Assembly: GCF_964275005.1 (NCBI RefSeq)
Contig: NC_092705.1
Span: forward strand, 3,969,825-4,033,824
Direction of reading: 5' to 3'
Length of the DNA: 64,000 nucleotides
Source of the DNA: Diadema setosum
Taxonomy: Eukaryota > Echinodermata > Echinoidea > Diadematoida > Diadematidae
The position numbers and the translations under genes are program-made. Position 1 is the first letter of the stretch; every line of letters begins with the position of its first letter. Below the pieces are notes generated by a model. It was given only the letters and a program-made list of their open reading frames with translations. It was not told the origin of the DNA and did no database searches. Shown in pieces: positions 1 to 34,819 of the stretch.

Positions 1-1528
1 CTCTCTGAAGGTGCGATATATCTAATTAGATGTTTGTGCTTAATGTACGCAGAGGTCCCGCTAGAGACGTGGAATCAAGAAAAGGAACATGTTTTATGAA
101 TCCGCGCTAATATAACAGCCCCTTTCATTAATCGTGCCTTCAAACTAAATGATTCTGCTATGTTCTAGACCATGTTCAAGTGGGCAATTAACATAACTAA
201 AACATCAATTTTGTATAGTATACAGTAAAATAAAACTAACAGGCTGGTAGAGGACTGGTGTCATCAAAATCGTGTTTTCACCAAACAGTGAAGGATTTTT
301 ATAGTAAACACCCAAGGGATCGAAAATGGATGATGATATAGAGACCCACGTCGTACTGGATCGGAAGTCTCCCATTGGTCATGATCAGTGAATGAACATT
401 CACTATGATAATGTTAACATCCACAATGCTTGGTTGTAGGGCCTATACTTCGCATCAAATCAGTAAACTATTTTGATTTCATGAGCAACGATTCAGGATT
501 AGAAGAAAATAACATAAAAGAACATTCTGACATAGGGCACTATGTCCAGCAAATTCCGCGCATGTTTTGAAGACATTAAATTTGTTTATTATCGTATTGC
601 CGTTGCTTTATTATTTTCAATTATTACTTGAAAAAAATAATAACTTAAATGACCTATACTAACACCAGAAACATACGTATGCCTATTATGATAACTACAG
701 GCGGCCTATTAACAATGATTAACCCAGGTCATGATCATCATAATTACGTTTCAAGTAATCGATATTATTATATAGGTCTATAAAAACCGTGCCTTCGGCT
801 GATGATTTAGCACCAGGCTTCAATCTATGCTATAGTTTATTACAACTCAGACTAGGATGCTTCGAAGTGTGCAACTTATACACATTGTTAGGCCTATAAT
901 TTATCTTATGTCAAATAAAATTCGAATTCAATAGGAAGGTTAAATTCGGAAGAATATTGTGAGATAGTTGCATCACGTACTCCTGAAATAGTGGTATAGT
1001 TGTTTCTGACATCCTCTTTAGGAACTTGTTTCAAAATTTCAGAAATGTCTATACCTCTATAGTTTTAACCATTATGAAAACTTCCTCATAGGCCTATGCT
1101 TGATTTGATGCAACAATTACTATAGGGTCCTACGTTCTGGTACAGACTTCGCAATACGAGCACTGAGGTCCTATTTGTGACTACTGCTGCAGCTACTACT
1201 ACATTGTACTACTTCTACAGCTACTACTCGATTTCTACTACTTATAAGGTGTATACTTCTGCTATTGAAATCTTGCATGAGAGTAGATTCGTCAAACGTG
1301 CCCGTCTTTTTCTTTAGAATCACTTTCTTGAACTTTAAACTCTTACAAATTATACCTCTTGTGAAAAATTAAAGACAGCGCGCAATCTTCAATTTTTCCT
1401 TCCAGTGCCAAAGTGTACACAATTTTCACACGGCTCCATCGCGGCATGTAACGCCGAATCAGAGCGGCCGATTTCAGAGGGGCCGAGTTGTTTGCAACAT
1501 TTGCACCCAAGCTAAACGGGAAAGCAAC
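1..1528. other. 5' flank of dkc1; promoter presumed, no gene seen
   Basis: No coding region is visible here. The first 1.3 kb is AT-rich with scattered TAGGCCTA-type motifs and an imperfect CTA-rich stretch near 1180-1250. The last 130 bases before the dkc1 start codon are richer in CpG (about 1430-1500), which fits a TATA-less housekeeping promoter or 5' UTR. I see no convincing TATA box. The transcription start site cannot be fixed from sequence alone, and an upstream non-coding exon is possible. Confidence 0.5.
1446..1451 (+). promoter_or_regulatory. ATG-TAA start-stop upstream of dkc1
   Basis: An ATG directly followed by TAA sits 83 bases before the dkc1 ATG. If the 5' UTR extends this far, it would be a minimal upstream reading frame that can stall initiating ribosomes. 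Whether it is transcribed is unknown, so its role is inference only. Confidence 0.25.
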
Positions 1529-24291
<22,763 letters not shown>

Positions 24292-25948
24292 GGTAGAGAG
24301 ATTCCGCCGGGAAACCCATAATTGTAATTATATTTGCTTGACCAGCCATATTTTCTACAGATCAGAGAATGGACAATTAGAGACAATATATGTGGGAGCT
24401 TGGAATTTCAACATATCCTTCAGGGAATGGCCAGATGGACAAAACAAACTCTTGTTATGATGAGATGCAGATTCAATCCCTTGCTTAATTTTTCAGTTGA
24501 ATTTGTCTTTTTTTCCCCCTCTCCTCTCCTTTCTCTCTTGCTTCCTTTCTTTGATGTGATTTGTAGGCTTGTGATTGCATTCTTTCAGATATTTTGATAA
24601 TGAAAACACCTGTATGGTGCCAGAACATAATTCTTGCTTGCCTGGCAGAAGGGCCCTAAGGCTTGCACAATTGTAAACTTGCTAGGCCCCATCTGCTAGC
24701 AAGCAACAATATAGAGTGTACATTCCAAACCAGCCACTATATGAAGAGGGAATGTATTATTTTTTGTTTACAATCGTTCTGTTGCACAAATATATGTATA
24801 CTTGTACGATCTCCGAGCACCGAGTGTCATTAAGCGTGACATACCCTAATGTAAATATAGTACACCACATTGAAAGCCATTCTTGTATCCCCTTGGTGTC
24901 GGTGTGTTTATCCTTTTCATCCAGTTTGCTAATGTACTGTTTTGAAACTGCATGACCAAGTCCGTTTTGACCTATTTGCTGCCAGATTCTGATCTGCAGC
25001 TAAACTCTGACCGAACCCACCCGGTTCTTGTAGGCTACAAGTGTTAATGGCTTCATCTTCTGTGAAAAATTTAGTGTTGTACTTGTTAGTCTTTCCACCC
25101 AGTTTGGATTCTTACCCATATCCCAAGGGGACTTAATGGACTGGGCAAGTAGTCTCATGCCATTTTCTGAATCAGTTAGTGAGTGAGTTTGTCTGTGATG
25201 AGTTTGGTAAAACATCACAAGTGTTTAATAACAGGATAGCCTACAACCATGTCGACCAGAATCATTAAGGACTTTTTTGATCATCCAGAAAATCATTCAG
25301 GTTCTTTGTCCATTGCACCCCCAACCCATATCAAGTTATGAGTTGCACTCAATGACAAATACCACTGCTTTCAAACAAAGGCTAATGAACATAATTTTGC
25401 ATTTTGTAGACCAGCGGTGTTAAATGCTTTGCCGAAGGAACTCTGTCATCACCCAGACTGTCTATATTCAAAAAGATTTTATTCTTGCAAAGTTATTTTC
25501 CTTTTGACATTTGTATTATGAAACTTTCAAAAAAAAAAACCACCAAACAAACAAACAAACAGTGTAAAGCATATGATTCAGTATTTGGTGAAAAATGCAA
25601 TGAGCCAAGTTCAGGATTTGTTATTATCATTATTGCTCATCTTTCTCACAAGCAATGTCAAATTAACACAAAGAAGACCCAGTCAGTTTGCATTCTGTGC
25701 TCTAATTGCAGAAAACATAATACCCTAATTGCACTGCAAAGAGAGTTTTGTTTACGGGTGTGCACCACTGATGTCTTGAGCAGTATTCAGCATCTGTGAC
25801 ACAACCTTTCTGAGGACTGTAAAAGACAACATGCAGAGATCAGGATTTTGCCCCTCACCTAGCAAATTGATTTTTAGAATTTTTGCGTGCAAACAGAAAC
25901 AATCTTAGTTCAGGCTACTTCCTTGGCGTAATTTAGTGCATGTTAATT

Positions 25949-25996
25949 ACAGCACAACACGATAGTGTTGTGCTGTACAGCACAACACGATAGCAC
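25949..25996. repeat. Perfect 12-bp hairpin plus extra arm copy
   Basis: ACAGCACAACAC, then GATA, then GTGTTGTGCTGT forms a perfect hairpin at 25949-25976, followed directly by another ACAGCACAACACGATAG. No function assigned. Confidence 0.8.
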
Positions 25997-26109
25997 TACA
26001 ATCATGGCCATTGTTGTATGTAAGAAGTGGATATTGATTAGAAATTGACAAGAAAATTGCAAATAATGAGAGAATTTTTCAGTAGGGCTCTACTCGTTAA
26101 AGTGAATAC

Positions 26110-26325
26110 TGATATAACAAATGCTCGTATTAAAGGGAAACCTCATTACAACGAGGACCTTAGAAAATGGCAATCACCTTGTTATAACAGGTCTCTCACT
26201 ATATCAGGCTACAGAAACAAAGAAGGCCAAAAAAAAAAAAAAGTTGGGACCTGCAAAATAACCTCATTATAAGAGGGTTATGTTGTATCCAACCTCCCTA
26301 CTGTGAGGTTTCCCTGTATAATAGA
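26110..26325. mobile_element. Probable foldback MITE
   Basis: AAAGGGAAACCTCATTACAA at 26133 is partly mirrored by TGTGAGGTTTCCCTGTATAA near 26302-26321, with repeated phrases about TTATAACAGG and CATTATAAGAGG between. It looks like a decayed small inverted-repeat element. Confidence 0.5.
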
Positions 26326-27150
26326 GTTTTTCTTTGGTCCCAAAGTTCCAATTATCTTTGTGTTTTGTAATGCTCTGGACCTTGATATGACATACTGTTA
26401 ATACATTGTACAGTATAACAAAGTGATTTCACTAGGATTTCTAAGAAGAGTCCACCCTACTACTCTGTTTATTTTTGTTTGTTTGATCACTCTTTGTCTC
26501 TTTGTATGCTTTTGCTTTTCCCACCTCCTTTTAATGCCAAATTAAGCCATGCTGAACAGTTGATATGGAATTGATCAATCACATGGACAGAAATGAGGTA
26601 CTTACTGATGCATTTGCAACCAGCTTGATAAATTGGTAATGGTACGCTTGGGTATGGGCAAAGCGTCAAGCTGCATTACTTTGTCTCAAAGAGTAAGAAG
26701 TAGATCGAAGGTACTTTTGAATCTGTACATTTGTAACAACTTTACCTTTTTTTTTTTTCTTTGAATAATAAAACTGGAAGATGTACATTGTGTAAAGCCC
26801 TAATTGTTGTGAATGTCTGCTGCAATCTTGCATGTCTTTTGACAAGATCCTTTGAACGTTTCTCACGGTCAAAAATTAGTTCATTAACAATCGGGAACAA
26901 AGTCACTGAAAGCAAAAACGTGTCTCTTCATTTTCAAATGTCATTATCAGATCCTGATACAACACACACCCTCACCTTGGAATCAGCAAATCTAGCATTG
27001 GACATTGACTTGTGTTTGTATGTCTGTGTGTCTTGTAAGTGTGTTGAGAGTTTGTATTTGCGTGTGTTTGTCTATGTGTGTTCATATGTCTGTGTGTTTG
27101 TCTGTTGCGCGCCTTGGTTTGCCTCTGTGTATGTGATAACTGGATAAAGC

Positions 27151-27181
<31 letters not shown>

Positions 27182-28363
27182 CCTCTCTCCCAGCACACAA
27201 TGGCACGATCACAATGACACAAGCCTTTTTTTTTTTAAATGAGAATGCCGCCCTCTATCGAGAACTTCGCAGCTTCATGCCCAACTCCTGAAAATAATCG
27301 TGGGTGGCTTTCTGCGATAAATATATATATATATTTTTTCTCTCTCTCTCTCTTAATAAGATTAAGACTCAATTATTTTGTAAAGAGGTAAAATTATTCT
27401 AAATAAGAATGGAAATTATCGCAACATTGTGAGTTATATTCAGCATTGTTGTTTTCATGAAAACGTAAAGCGTTCTGAAATGAGTGTCACTATATCATTG
27501 TAACAAACACTTCTTTGCTCATTTTTCCACCAATAAATAATATGCAGTGACAGATATTGTTTTTTGTCAAAAAAAAAAAAGGCAGACAGAGGAATAGATA
27601 TATTATTCAAGAGGGAAAGGGGGATAGCCTCAGTGGAAACGTGCACACATAGTATGGGGTTATGAGTGGGGGAGAAGAGGTTATCGCGCTTATTTCATTT
27701 GTTCGCGTCGTTCTGTAAGCCTCCTTGGGTAAAAATAGGCAAACGGGGCAGTCCGTTCGGCCATGGATTACCTAAAAAACGCATAAAGACGGAGAAAATT
27801 TTGGGACACCCCCTCCCCCCCCCCCCCCCCCACCCACACACACACACAACAAAACAAAGCAAGAGCAAACACAGCAAAACGGAGTTGGCACAACAAAGGT
27901 AAGAAAGAAAGGGATATCTTATAATTCCTGAACATGGCTCACAGACCTAGAATAAAGATGGTGGGGGAAACAAACAAAACGAAAGACAAAAACCGGAAAG
28001 AACACTTTGTCTGGATTCCACCCCATTTGAAACAATAATGTTGTTTGCAGCATTACTTACAAATTGATCGTCATCGCTCCGTGCCAGAGTAGGACGCAAA
28101 GTAACCTTTCCGTAAAGCTCTCTGCCCACCCGTATCTGGTTGCGACCTTTTGGCATTTACTATTCCGCCCGCTTAGGTGTTTGTATTATGTTCTATTCTC
28201 GTTCCACTACTTACTGGTTTTTCTTCATATCTTCCATCTATTCTAAAAGACAATTATCCTTTGAATGTGTTTACCTGATGTTATATTTTTTGTTTTAAAA
28301 TGCCCTGTATCCCAGGCTTGTCTTTCTCTGCCTTGCTTTTGTTCTTGTTTTTGTTTGTTTGTT

Positions 28364-28403
<40 letters not shown>

Positions 28404-28451
28404 TCTGTTCTGCCAATCCTTGCTCATTTATGTTGTTTGGGGTTTTTTTTT

Positions 28452-29537
28452 AGCTCACCTGAGCCAAAGGCTCAATGAGCTATTGCGATCGCCCTTCGTC
28501 CGGCGTCCGTCGTGCGTCGTGCGTTGTGCGTCGTGCGTCGTCCGTCGTCCGTCGTCCGTCGTGCGTAAACTTTTTACATTTTCATCTTCTTGAAAATCCC
28601 AAGACCGATTTTCATCAAACTTGGCAGGTAGCATCCCTAGGGGGTTAGGAACTCAATTTGTTAAAATGGGCACCATGCCCCACCCAGGGGCCCCCAGGGG
28701 GGCCCAAACCCCCCAAAATTAAGGAATCTGTAAAAATCTTCTTCTCTAGAACCAAAAGTGATAGAGCTAAGTTAATACTATGAGTTAGTACATTGATGAC
28801 TGTAGTTTCAAGTTTGTTCATGGCAGAATCAGGGGTACCCCCCCCCCCTTGGGACCCAGGGGAGGGGTGGGGAGGGGTCCTAATGGGGCCTAAATTGTAC
28901 ATTTTCATCTTCTTCTTGAGAACCCCATAACCAATTTTCACCAAACTTGGCAGGTAGCATCTCTAGGGGGATAGGATCTCAATTAGTTAAAATGGGCACC
29001 ATGCCCCACCTAGGGGCCCCAGGGGGGCCCAACCCCCCCCCCCCAAAAAAAAAATGAAGGAATCTTTAAAAATCTTCTCTAGAATCAGAAGTTATAGAGC
29101 TGAGATAATACTTTGAGTGAGCACATTAATGACTGTAGTTTCAAGTTTGTTCGTAGCAGATCCAGGGGTGCCCCTCTTGGGGGCAGGGGGGGGGGGGGTT
29201 GGGAAGGTCCCAGTGGGGGCCTGAATTGTACATTTTCATCTTCTTCCTGAAAACCTCATGATGGATTTTCGTCAAACTTGGCAGGTAGCATCCCTAGGGG
29301 GTCAGGATCTCAATTTATCAAAATGGGCACCATGCCCCACCCAGAGGGCCCCAGGGGGGGCCCCAATCCCCCCAAATTAAGGAATCTTAAAAAATATGGG
29401 CCCTTATTGTACATTTTCATCTTCTACTTGAGAATGCCTGGTCAAGTTTTAGTAGAGCTGTGAATAATTTAGATTAGTGACTGCGTGAAAGGTGAACTTG
29501 CGATACTCAGGTGAGCGCTAGACCCGCGGGTCTCTTG
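28452..29537. mobile_element. GCTCACCTGAGC-type element with 325-bp units
   Basis: Starts AGCTCACCTGAGCCAAAGG and ends CTCAGGTGAGCGCTAGACC, so GCTCACCTGAG forms the terminal inverted repeat. A CGTCGTGCGTCGTC-type run follows the left end. Inside, a unit of about 325-331 bp repeats: AAACTTGGCAGGTAGCAT starts at 28618, 28943 and 29274, each followed by GGGCACCATGCCCCACC. This class is widespread in marine invertebrates as a non-autonomous element. No coding sequence. Confidence 0.8.
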
Positions 29538-29590
29538 TTTGTTTGTTTGTTTGTTTGTTTGTTTGTTTGTTTGTTTGTTTGTTTGTTTTT
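29535..29590. repeat. (TTTG)n microsatellite
   Basis: About 13 TTTG units directly abut the right end of the preceding element. Confidence 0.95.
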
Positions 29591-30540
29591 TTGGGTTTTT
29601 AGCTTGCGATACGTTTGATGTACGTACGAGAGTGTTTCACAATTATAGTTCCAATTATTTTCTTTTCATAATGAGCCTGAAAACAACAAAAAAGCCTTCT
29701 AACAGTGGATTTATTTTACCTGTGGATGAAAATGCAATCGATCAGAGAGAGAGAGAGAGAGAGGGGGGGGGGGGATAAAAAGACGATGAAGGATAGAAAA
29801 AAACACGACAGTTCCTTCCGTTCTATATCCTTCCTATCCTATCCACTTGCTATACGTATAACAGGCTTATAGCTAACCCGTTTCCTTCGAGACTCGAATC
29901 TCTATGGACCTTGCCCATGGATCGTTTCACGTTATACCACAGGTATGTGGGATGTAACCCCCTGCATGCCATATTAACTACCGGTCTATATGTGTGTGTA
30001 TGTGTGTGTTTTTGTGTGTGTGTGTGTGAAATGTGTGTTCCACAGTTTGACTCATTGACCTGAAAAGGGTTAATAGGCATGACATGGAGTGGTGATCTGC
30101 TCACAGTCATCCACACGCGTCTATAGTATTATACACGGCAAATACATGTACGAGGCTTGAAAGAATAAACGCCCCCTTCTAAATTTCTCTCTTTCCCGTT
30201 AATCCAGGGATTAAAAAGTGCTTTGTTCTCCAAGTATCTTTCTCCCTTTTTTCCTTTCTTATTTGCTTTTACATGCCAATCAGGTTTAACAAGGCCAATA
30301 AATGAGGGTCATTATGTCGTTCAGTGGTGAGAAGCGAGGGAGCGTCTTATTCGAAGTTTAAGAGTATCGAGTCACAATCGGGGGTTGCTCATTAACCAAG
30401 GCAGCAGCCCGTGACCATTACAACCCGCTCTTGACTTCATAGGTCCATGATACTGCAGGCACCCTATAAAGTTGTTAGTTGACTACTTCGCCAGTCTTTG
30501 AAAGAGTCTATCGCTCGATGAAGAAAGAGGGCCTGATGAG

Positions 30541-30583
<43 letters not shown>

Positions 30584-30585
30584 GC

Positions 30586-30642
<57 letters not shown>
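30541..30642. repeat. (TTG)n microsatellite
   Basis: Thirty-odd TTG units with one C interruption. Predicted polyvaline peptides across it are artefacts. Confidence 0.97.
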
Positions 30643-30927
30643 AATCGTTTGTGATGTTCTGGTCTCTACCTTCCGTTTATTTGTTTGATTCCTTTGTTTG
30701 TTTATAATTGTGTGTGTTATTGTTGTTTGTCTGTTTGTTTGTCAATATTCTGTTGATTCTCTGCCAGTCGCTTTATCTTGTGCTGACCTTTTCTTACCCA
30801 AACATGAAAGGGTATGAAATCACAGCTAATTATTATTTTTAAGGCCTGTAATCACCGACCACTCTTTGTCAAAATAAGATATTGGTTCAGCGCACTGTCG
30901 TTGATGCTTAGAGGGGACAATCACCCC

Positions 30928-31300
30928 TTAAAGGCATAATTTACCATTTGCAAATGACACAAAAACCCAGCATTTAGTGCTTTAAAATGGTTCTAAAATA
31001 TGATTTAGGGATAGAAACAACCACTGTAAAAATTTGAATCCGTTTTATCAATGTTAAGTATTGTTAAATACACGAAATGTAAACAATAGTTATAATAAAA
31101 ATGTTTCCAGACTAAACCGTCTATACAGTTATGGTTGATTAAGAAAAATACTGATATCTCCTTATATTTTAGGCTTTATTGCAAAAGATTATATATTATG
31201 GTAGGATGTTTTGTGATACAACACACCTACACATATGCATCAAATGTGATATCTTGATTTTTTTTAAATAACTGCTCCCAAAGGTAAACTGAGCCTTTAA
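30928..31300 (+). mobile_element. TTAA-ended MITE, family C copy 3 (best copy)
   Basis: A 373-bp element bounded by TTAAAGGCATAATTTACC and GAGCCTTTAA. It is the most intact of five family members in the window and defines their ends. Non-coding. Confidence 0.85.
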
Positions 31301-32103
31301 ACCCAACCTTCCAACGACAAGAACAAGCAAACTTCGACTCCAATGGATAAAGGCACAAAACATAACTTTTATTGACACAAATGACAATAAATCTCATCTC
31401 TATATGCTCTAACCTGAAAAGTTACATTATCCCCATCATTCCAGAGCAAAATAATACTTGATTAATGTTTCATCTGAGTTTTCAGGGAGATATTGAATGC
31501 AAGAACTATACAAAGTTATGAGATAATGCAAATAGAAGCACCAATTTGTGTTTACTTTGTAAGAATGAATCATGTGTATATTTTGAGATGTCTTTCTTCT
31601 TGTACTATGTCCCATGGATTATGACATTTTGCAAGGTACCATGTGGTCAAGTCAAAGATTCTTGCGATGAGATGGGGGAGGGGCAAGAATGATTGAAGTC
31701 TAAGTAAAAATACGTTAAAAGAAAATTAAAGCTACCAGGGAAACGAAAGCAGACTAAAGAGTTATTATTCGTAACTTCATTGTATCTACAACTTGTGACG
31801 GTGTGATTGGAAAGTAATGCGATACCAGCTAGGAATGCTAATGGTTCGATCGTGGTTGCCAATATTTGACATTATCAAAAGAGGTCTTTCTGCCCCCTCC
31901 CCCTCATAAAAAGATATTTTTTTTTGATAATTCTTTATTCGAATTTCGTACCATTTCATATCATAGAAACAGAAATGTTCACAGAAACAAAACAAAACAT
32001 CATAGAAAGACAAACTGCTTTTTACACAAACATTGTACACAACAACGTCAATTTTACACTACATAAAGACCAATGCAGTATCACCAAAATGTAAACAAAA
32101 CAT
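31301..32103. other. Intergenic, nothing recognised
   Basis: AT-rich sequence without exon signals or a repeat I can name. Confidence 0.4.
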
Positions 32104-32190
32104 GTACACACACACACACACACATACACACACACACACACACAACACACACACACACGCACGCACACACGCACGCACACACGCAAGCAA
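32104..32190. repeat. (CA)n / CACG microsatellite
   Basis: CA repeat grading into ACGC and AAGC units. Confidence 0.95.
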
Positions 32191-33177
32191 GCAAACAAAC
32201 TACATAAAGGGACGGATGTTTACCCATGACAGTCATAACATTTTGTGCGTTAGAAAATCATTGTTGTGTTCTGTCGAGTTGCTTGATTCTAGGCAAAATT
32301 CTGCCTAATTTGAGGACATCGCGATAACCATGACCTTTTAGAATGCTTACATAAGTGCTCCATAATGGCTCTCCTGTCATTCTGTAATAAACAGACCGTT
32401 GACGAAAGAGGACATCGTGAAATAATCGCCGTTAGCTCACATGTAAACAAAGTGAATACATCATTAATAACGTATTATAAATCGAGCAAAGTGTTTTGCT
32501 CTGGCATAGTGTAAACACTGTTGTAATTAATGGCATTGCTTGGAAACGGTGTTTGCTATATTCTTGTTTTCAATATAGTTTTTTAATATAGTAGCTCGAT
32601 TGTGCAATGCACTGATATTTGTGTCTCCCGTTGAAATGTGCAGTCTTTGGACAAATCAACTGCAAAGGCCGTTATTGTTCCTTCTTGTTTTCTTCTACGT
32701 GTCTCAATACCTACTTTAAACATCGAAGATCAACCGGATATCAGGAATATCGTGACATCGGAATAAGGCTCGATCTCACCCTCTGTATTGGCGTCGCCAT
32801 AGCAACGACGTGCTGCCTCAACTGAGGGCGCCCAAGGCTGCCGCCGTCCCCGTGGGGAAGAAATGTATTTTTCCCATTAGCACGGTGTTATGCAAACTTA
32901 ATCGATCTGTTGTCATTGTTGTTTTTTTATTCGGTATGTAATACTCTATTTACTTGAGACATTTTAGGTATGTGCAACGCATGTATGAATGATTACGAGT
33001 GTGGAATCTGCACATACCTACTCTCTCTCACTCCCTCTGTTTCTTTATATATCTATATCATATGCGATAATATTATACATACTTAAATAATATGAACAAT
33101 CGCATACACAACCAGTCTACATCTTGAACAACTTGCATTCAGAAGTTTTCTCTGAAGCAAGTTGTATTTTTGCCATC
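32191..33177. other. Intergenic, nothing recognised
   Basis: Mixed sequence with a slightly CpG-richer patch around 32750-32860. No gene recognised. Confidence 0.4.
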
Positions 33178-33395
33178 GTCATCATAATCTTAATCATCAT
33201 CATAACCATCATTATCATTTGATCATCATCATCATTCTCAACATTACCACCACCACCATTATCATCATTATCATCATCATCATCATCATCATTATCAAAC
33301 ACCATCATCATCATCATCATCATCATTATCATCATCATTATCAAACACCATCATCATCATTATCATTATCAAACACCATCATCATCATCATCATT

Positions 33396-33458
<63 letters not shown>

Positions 33459-33464
33459 CACCAT

Positions 33465-33496
<32 letters not shown>

Positions 33497-33500
33497 GCAC
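33178..33500. repeat. (ATC)n array ending in (CAG)n
   Basis: More than 250 bases of ATC-based repeats with AACACC punctuations at several points, ending in a short CAG run at about 33476-33499. Poly-histidine or poly-isoleucine frames across it are artefacts. Confidence 0.97.
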
Positions 33501-34552
33501 TCTTTCTCCTTCCGACGTTCATTCTTTTTCTTACCGATCTACGCACCGTTTGTCATAGTACACGTACAGTATCTTTACTCTTGTAAGCTCTCGAGACACT
33601 GTGCTGTGGCGCGCAGGGAGCGCCTTAACCCTTTCTCTTCCATGCATGCAGTGAGTCAACTGTTTGTGCACAAATTTTCACGCACAAACCTAAGGACAGG
33701 ATATGAACGTGGCACTCAAAGAGTTTAATGAGTTTTCTTGGGAATGATGTGTAAAGCAGCATTTATAAAGCTTGGAAATTCAGCCACTGAGTCCGCAAAC
33801 GGGTGCGTAAAGATGGCCTCATGAGGCCAAAGTGTTTCCCGCCCGCAGTGACCGATTTACACGATTTTAAGAGTTATCTTTCCCCTTTTATGTCATGAAA
33901 ATCTCTTTCTCTCTTCTCTGTCCTTTCATAGTTATATAATATTATGCATGCATGGATCTATCTATCCATCTACTTATCTATTAGTGAATCAAGAGAAAAC
34001 ATATGTGGCAAATATCTCATAATGTCTTTCCTCTTTCGTTTTAAACTTGTCGACACTGGTTGCACATCGCGGTAAGCACTGGTAAGAGTGGTCAACAGTG
34101 AATCATCTTAAGCGCTCTTGATGATCAAAATGACGGGACTGTGGATAGTGTTCTGTTGATCTTCTGGCATTATACAATTCCCCTTGCGAGTCCACTCGCT
34201 GCTTTTGTTCGCAGACTGACGGTCGCGAGTTCACCCTGTAACTTCTTTTTCTCTCTCCAGGGAGAGAAGAGGGGGGACTTGCATTATTAATGAGAATGCA
34301 CGGTCGATTTCCCACGTAAGATTTTTCGTTTCCCTGCGTGGGTGCGTGTTGCTGTTGCTCCTGTTGTTTTCGTAGTCAACCACTTATTTTCGACTTCACC
34401 AAGTTGTGTCAGTGCTTGTCGCAAAGCGATGGGCAGCGATGGCATTGATAATTATTTCTGTATTTAATTCTTTGTTCATCATTGTTCGAGCAAACGTCAC
34501 TGCATTCCGAATAGGGATCACAGATCCTGATTCACGTCACAGAATGCAATGA
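33501..34552. other. Intergenic, nothing recognised
   Basis: Unique-looking sequence. No gene, RNA or element that I can support. Confidence 0.4.
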
Positions 34553-34798
34553 GGGCACTTTGGCTTAGTGGATAAGACTGTTGACGTTTCGTTCGAGGAT
34601 CCGAGTTCGAATCCCGTCAAGGCCTGTATGTCCTTGGGCAAAATGTTCTTTTACACACCATGTCCCTCTCGATCCAGGTGCACAAATGGTTATCTGGCAA
34701 CCTTATAGAGTGATTATGGTGGCAGGTCCTCTTGTACAGCAATGGCAACATCAAAGAGATTTCCCTGGATTAAAAAAAAAACAAAAAAAAACAAAAAC
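34553..34798 (+). mobile_element. tRNA-derived SINE with intact pol III boxes
   Basis: The head reads TGGCTTAGTGGATAAGAC (A box, 34561) and GAGTTCGAATCCC (B box, 34603-34615), both close to tRNA consensus. The first 70 bases do not fold into a full tRNA that I can support, and a non-tRNA body with an A-rich tail (34770-34798) follows, as in a SINE. Confidence 0.75.
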
Positions 34799-34819
34799 GC
34801 ATTATGAAATGTATTATTA

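Larger units (their letters stand above)
24292..28451. other. 3' flank and presumed 3' UTR of dkc1
   Basis: The cleavage site is not obvious. I found no AATAAA until 26767-26772 and the first ATTAAA at 26129-26134, so the 3' UTR is either long or uses a variant signal. The rest has a T-run at 27152-27181, a C-run near 27812-27830 and a (TG)n at about 28372-28402. No second gene recognised. Confidence 0.5.

Noticed and set aside
33162..33728. 188-residue open frame
   Set aside because: Almost all of it is an ATC microsatellite; the peptide is poly-His/Ile.
34561..34632. tRNA gene
   Set aside because: The pol III boxes are good, but I cannot fold a full cloverleaf with an acceptor stem, and a SINE body and A-rich tail follow.
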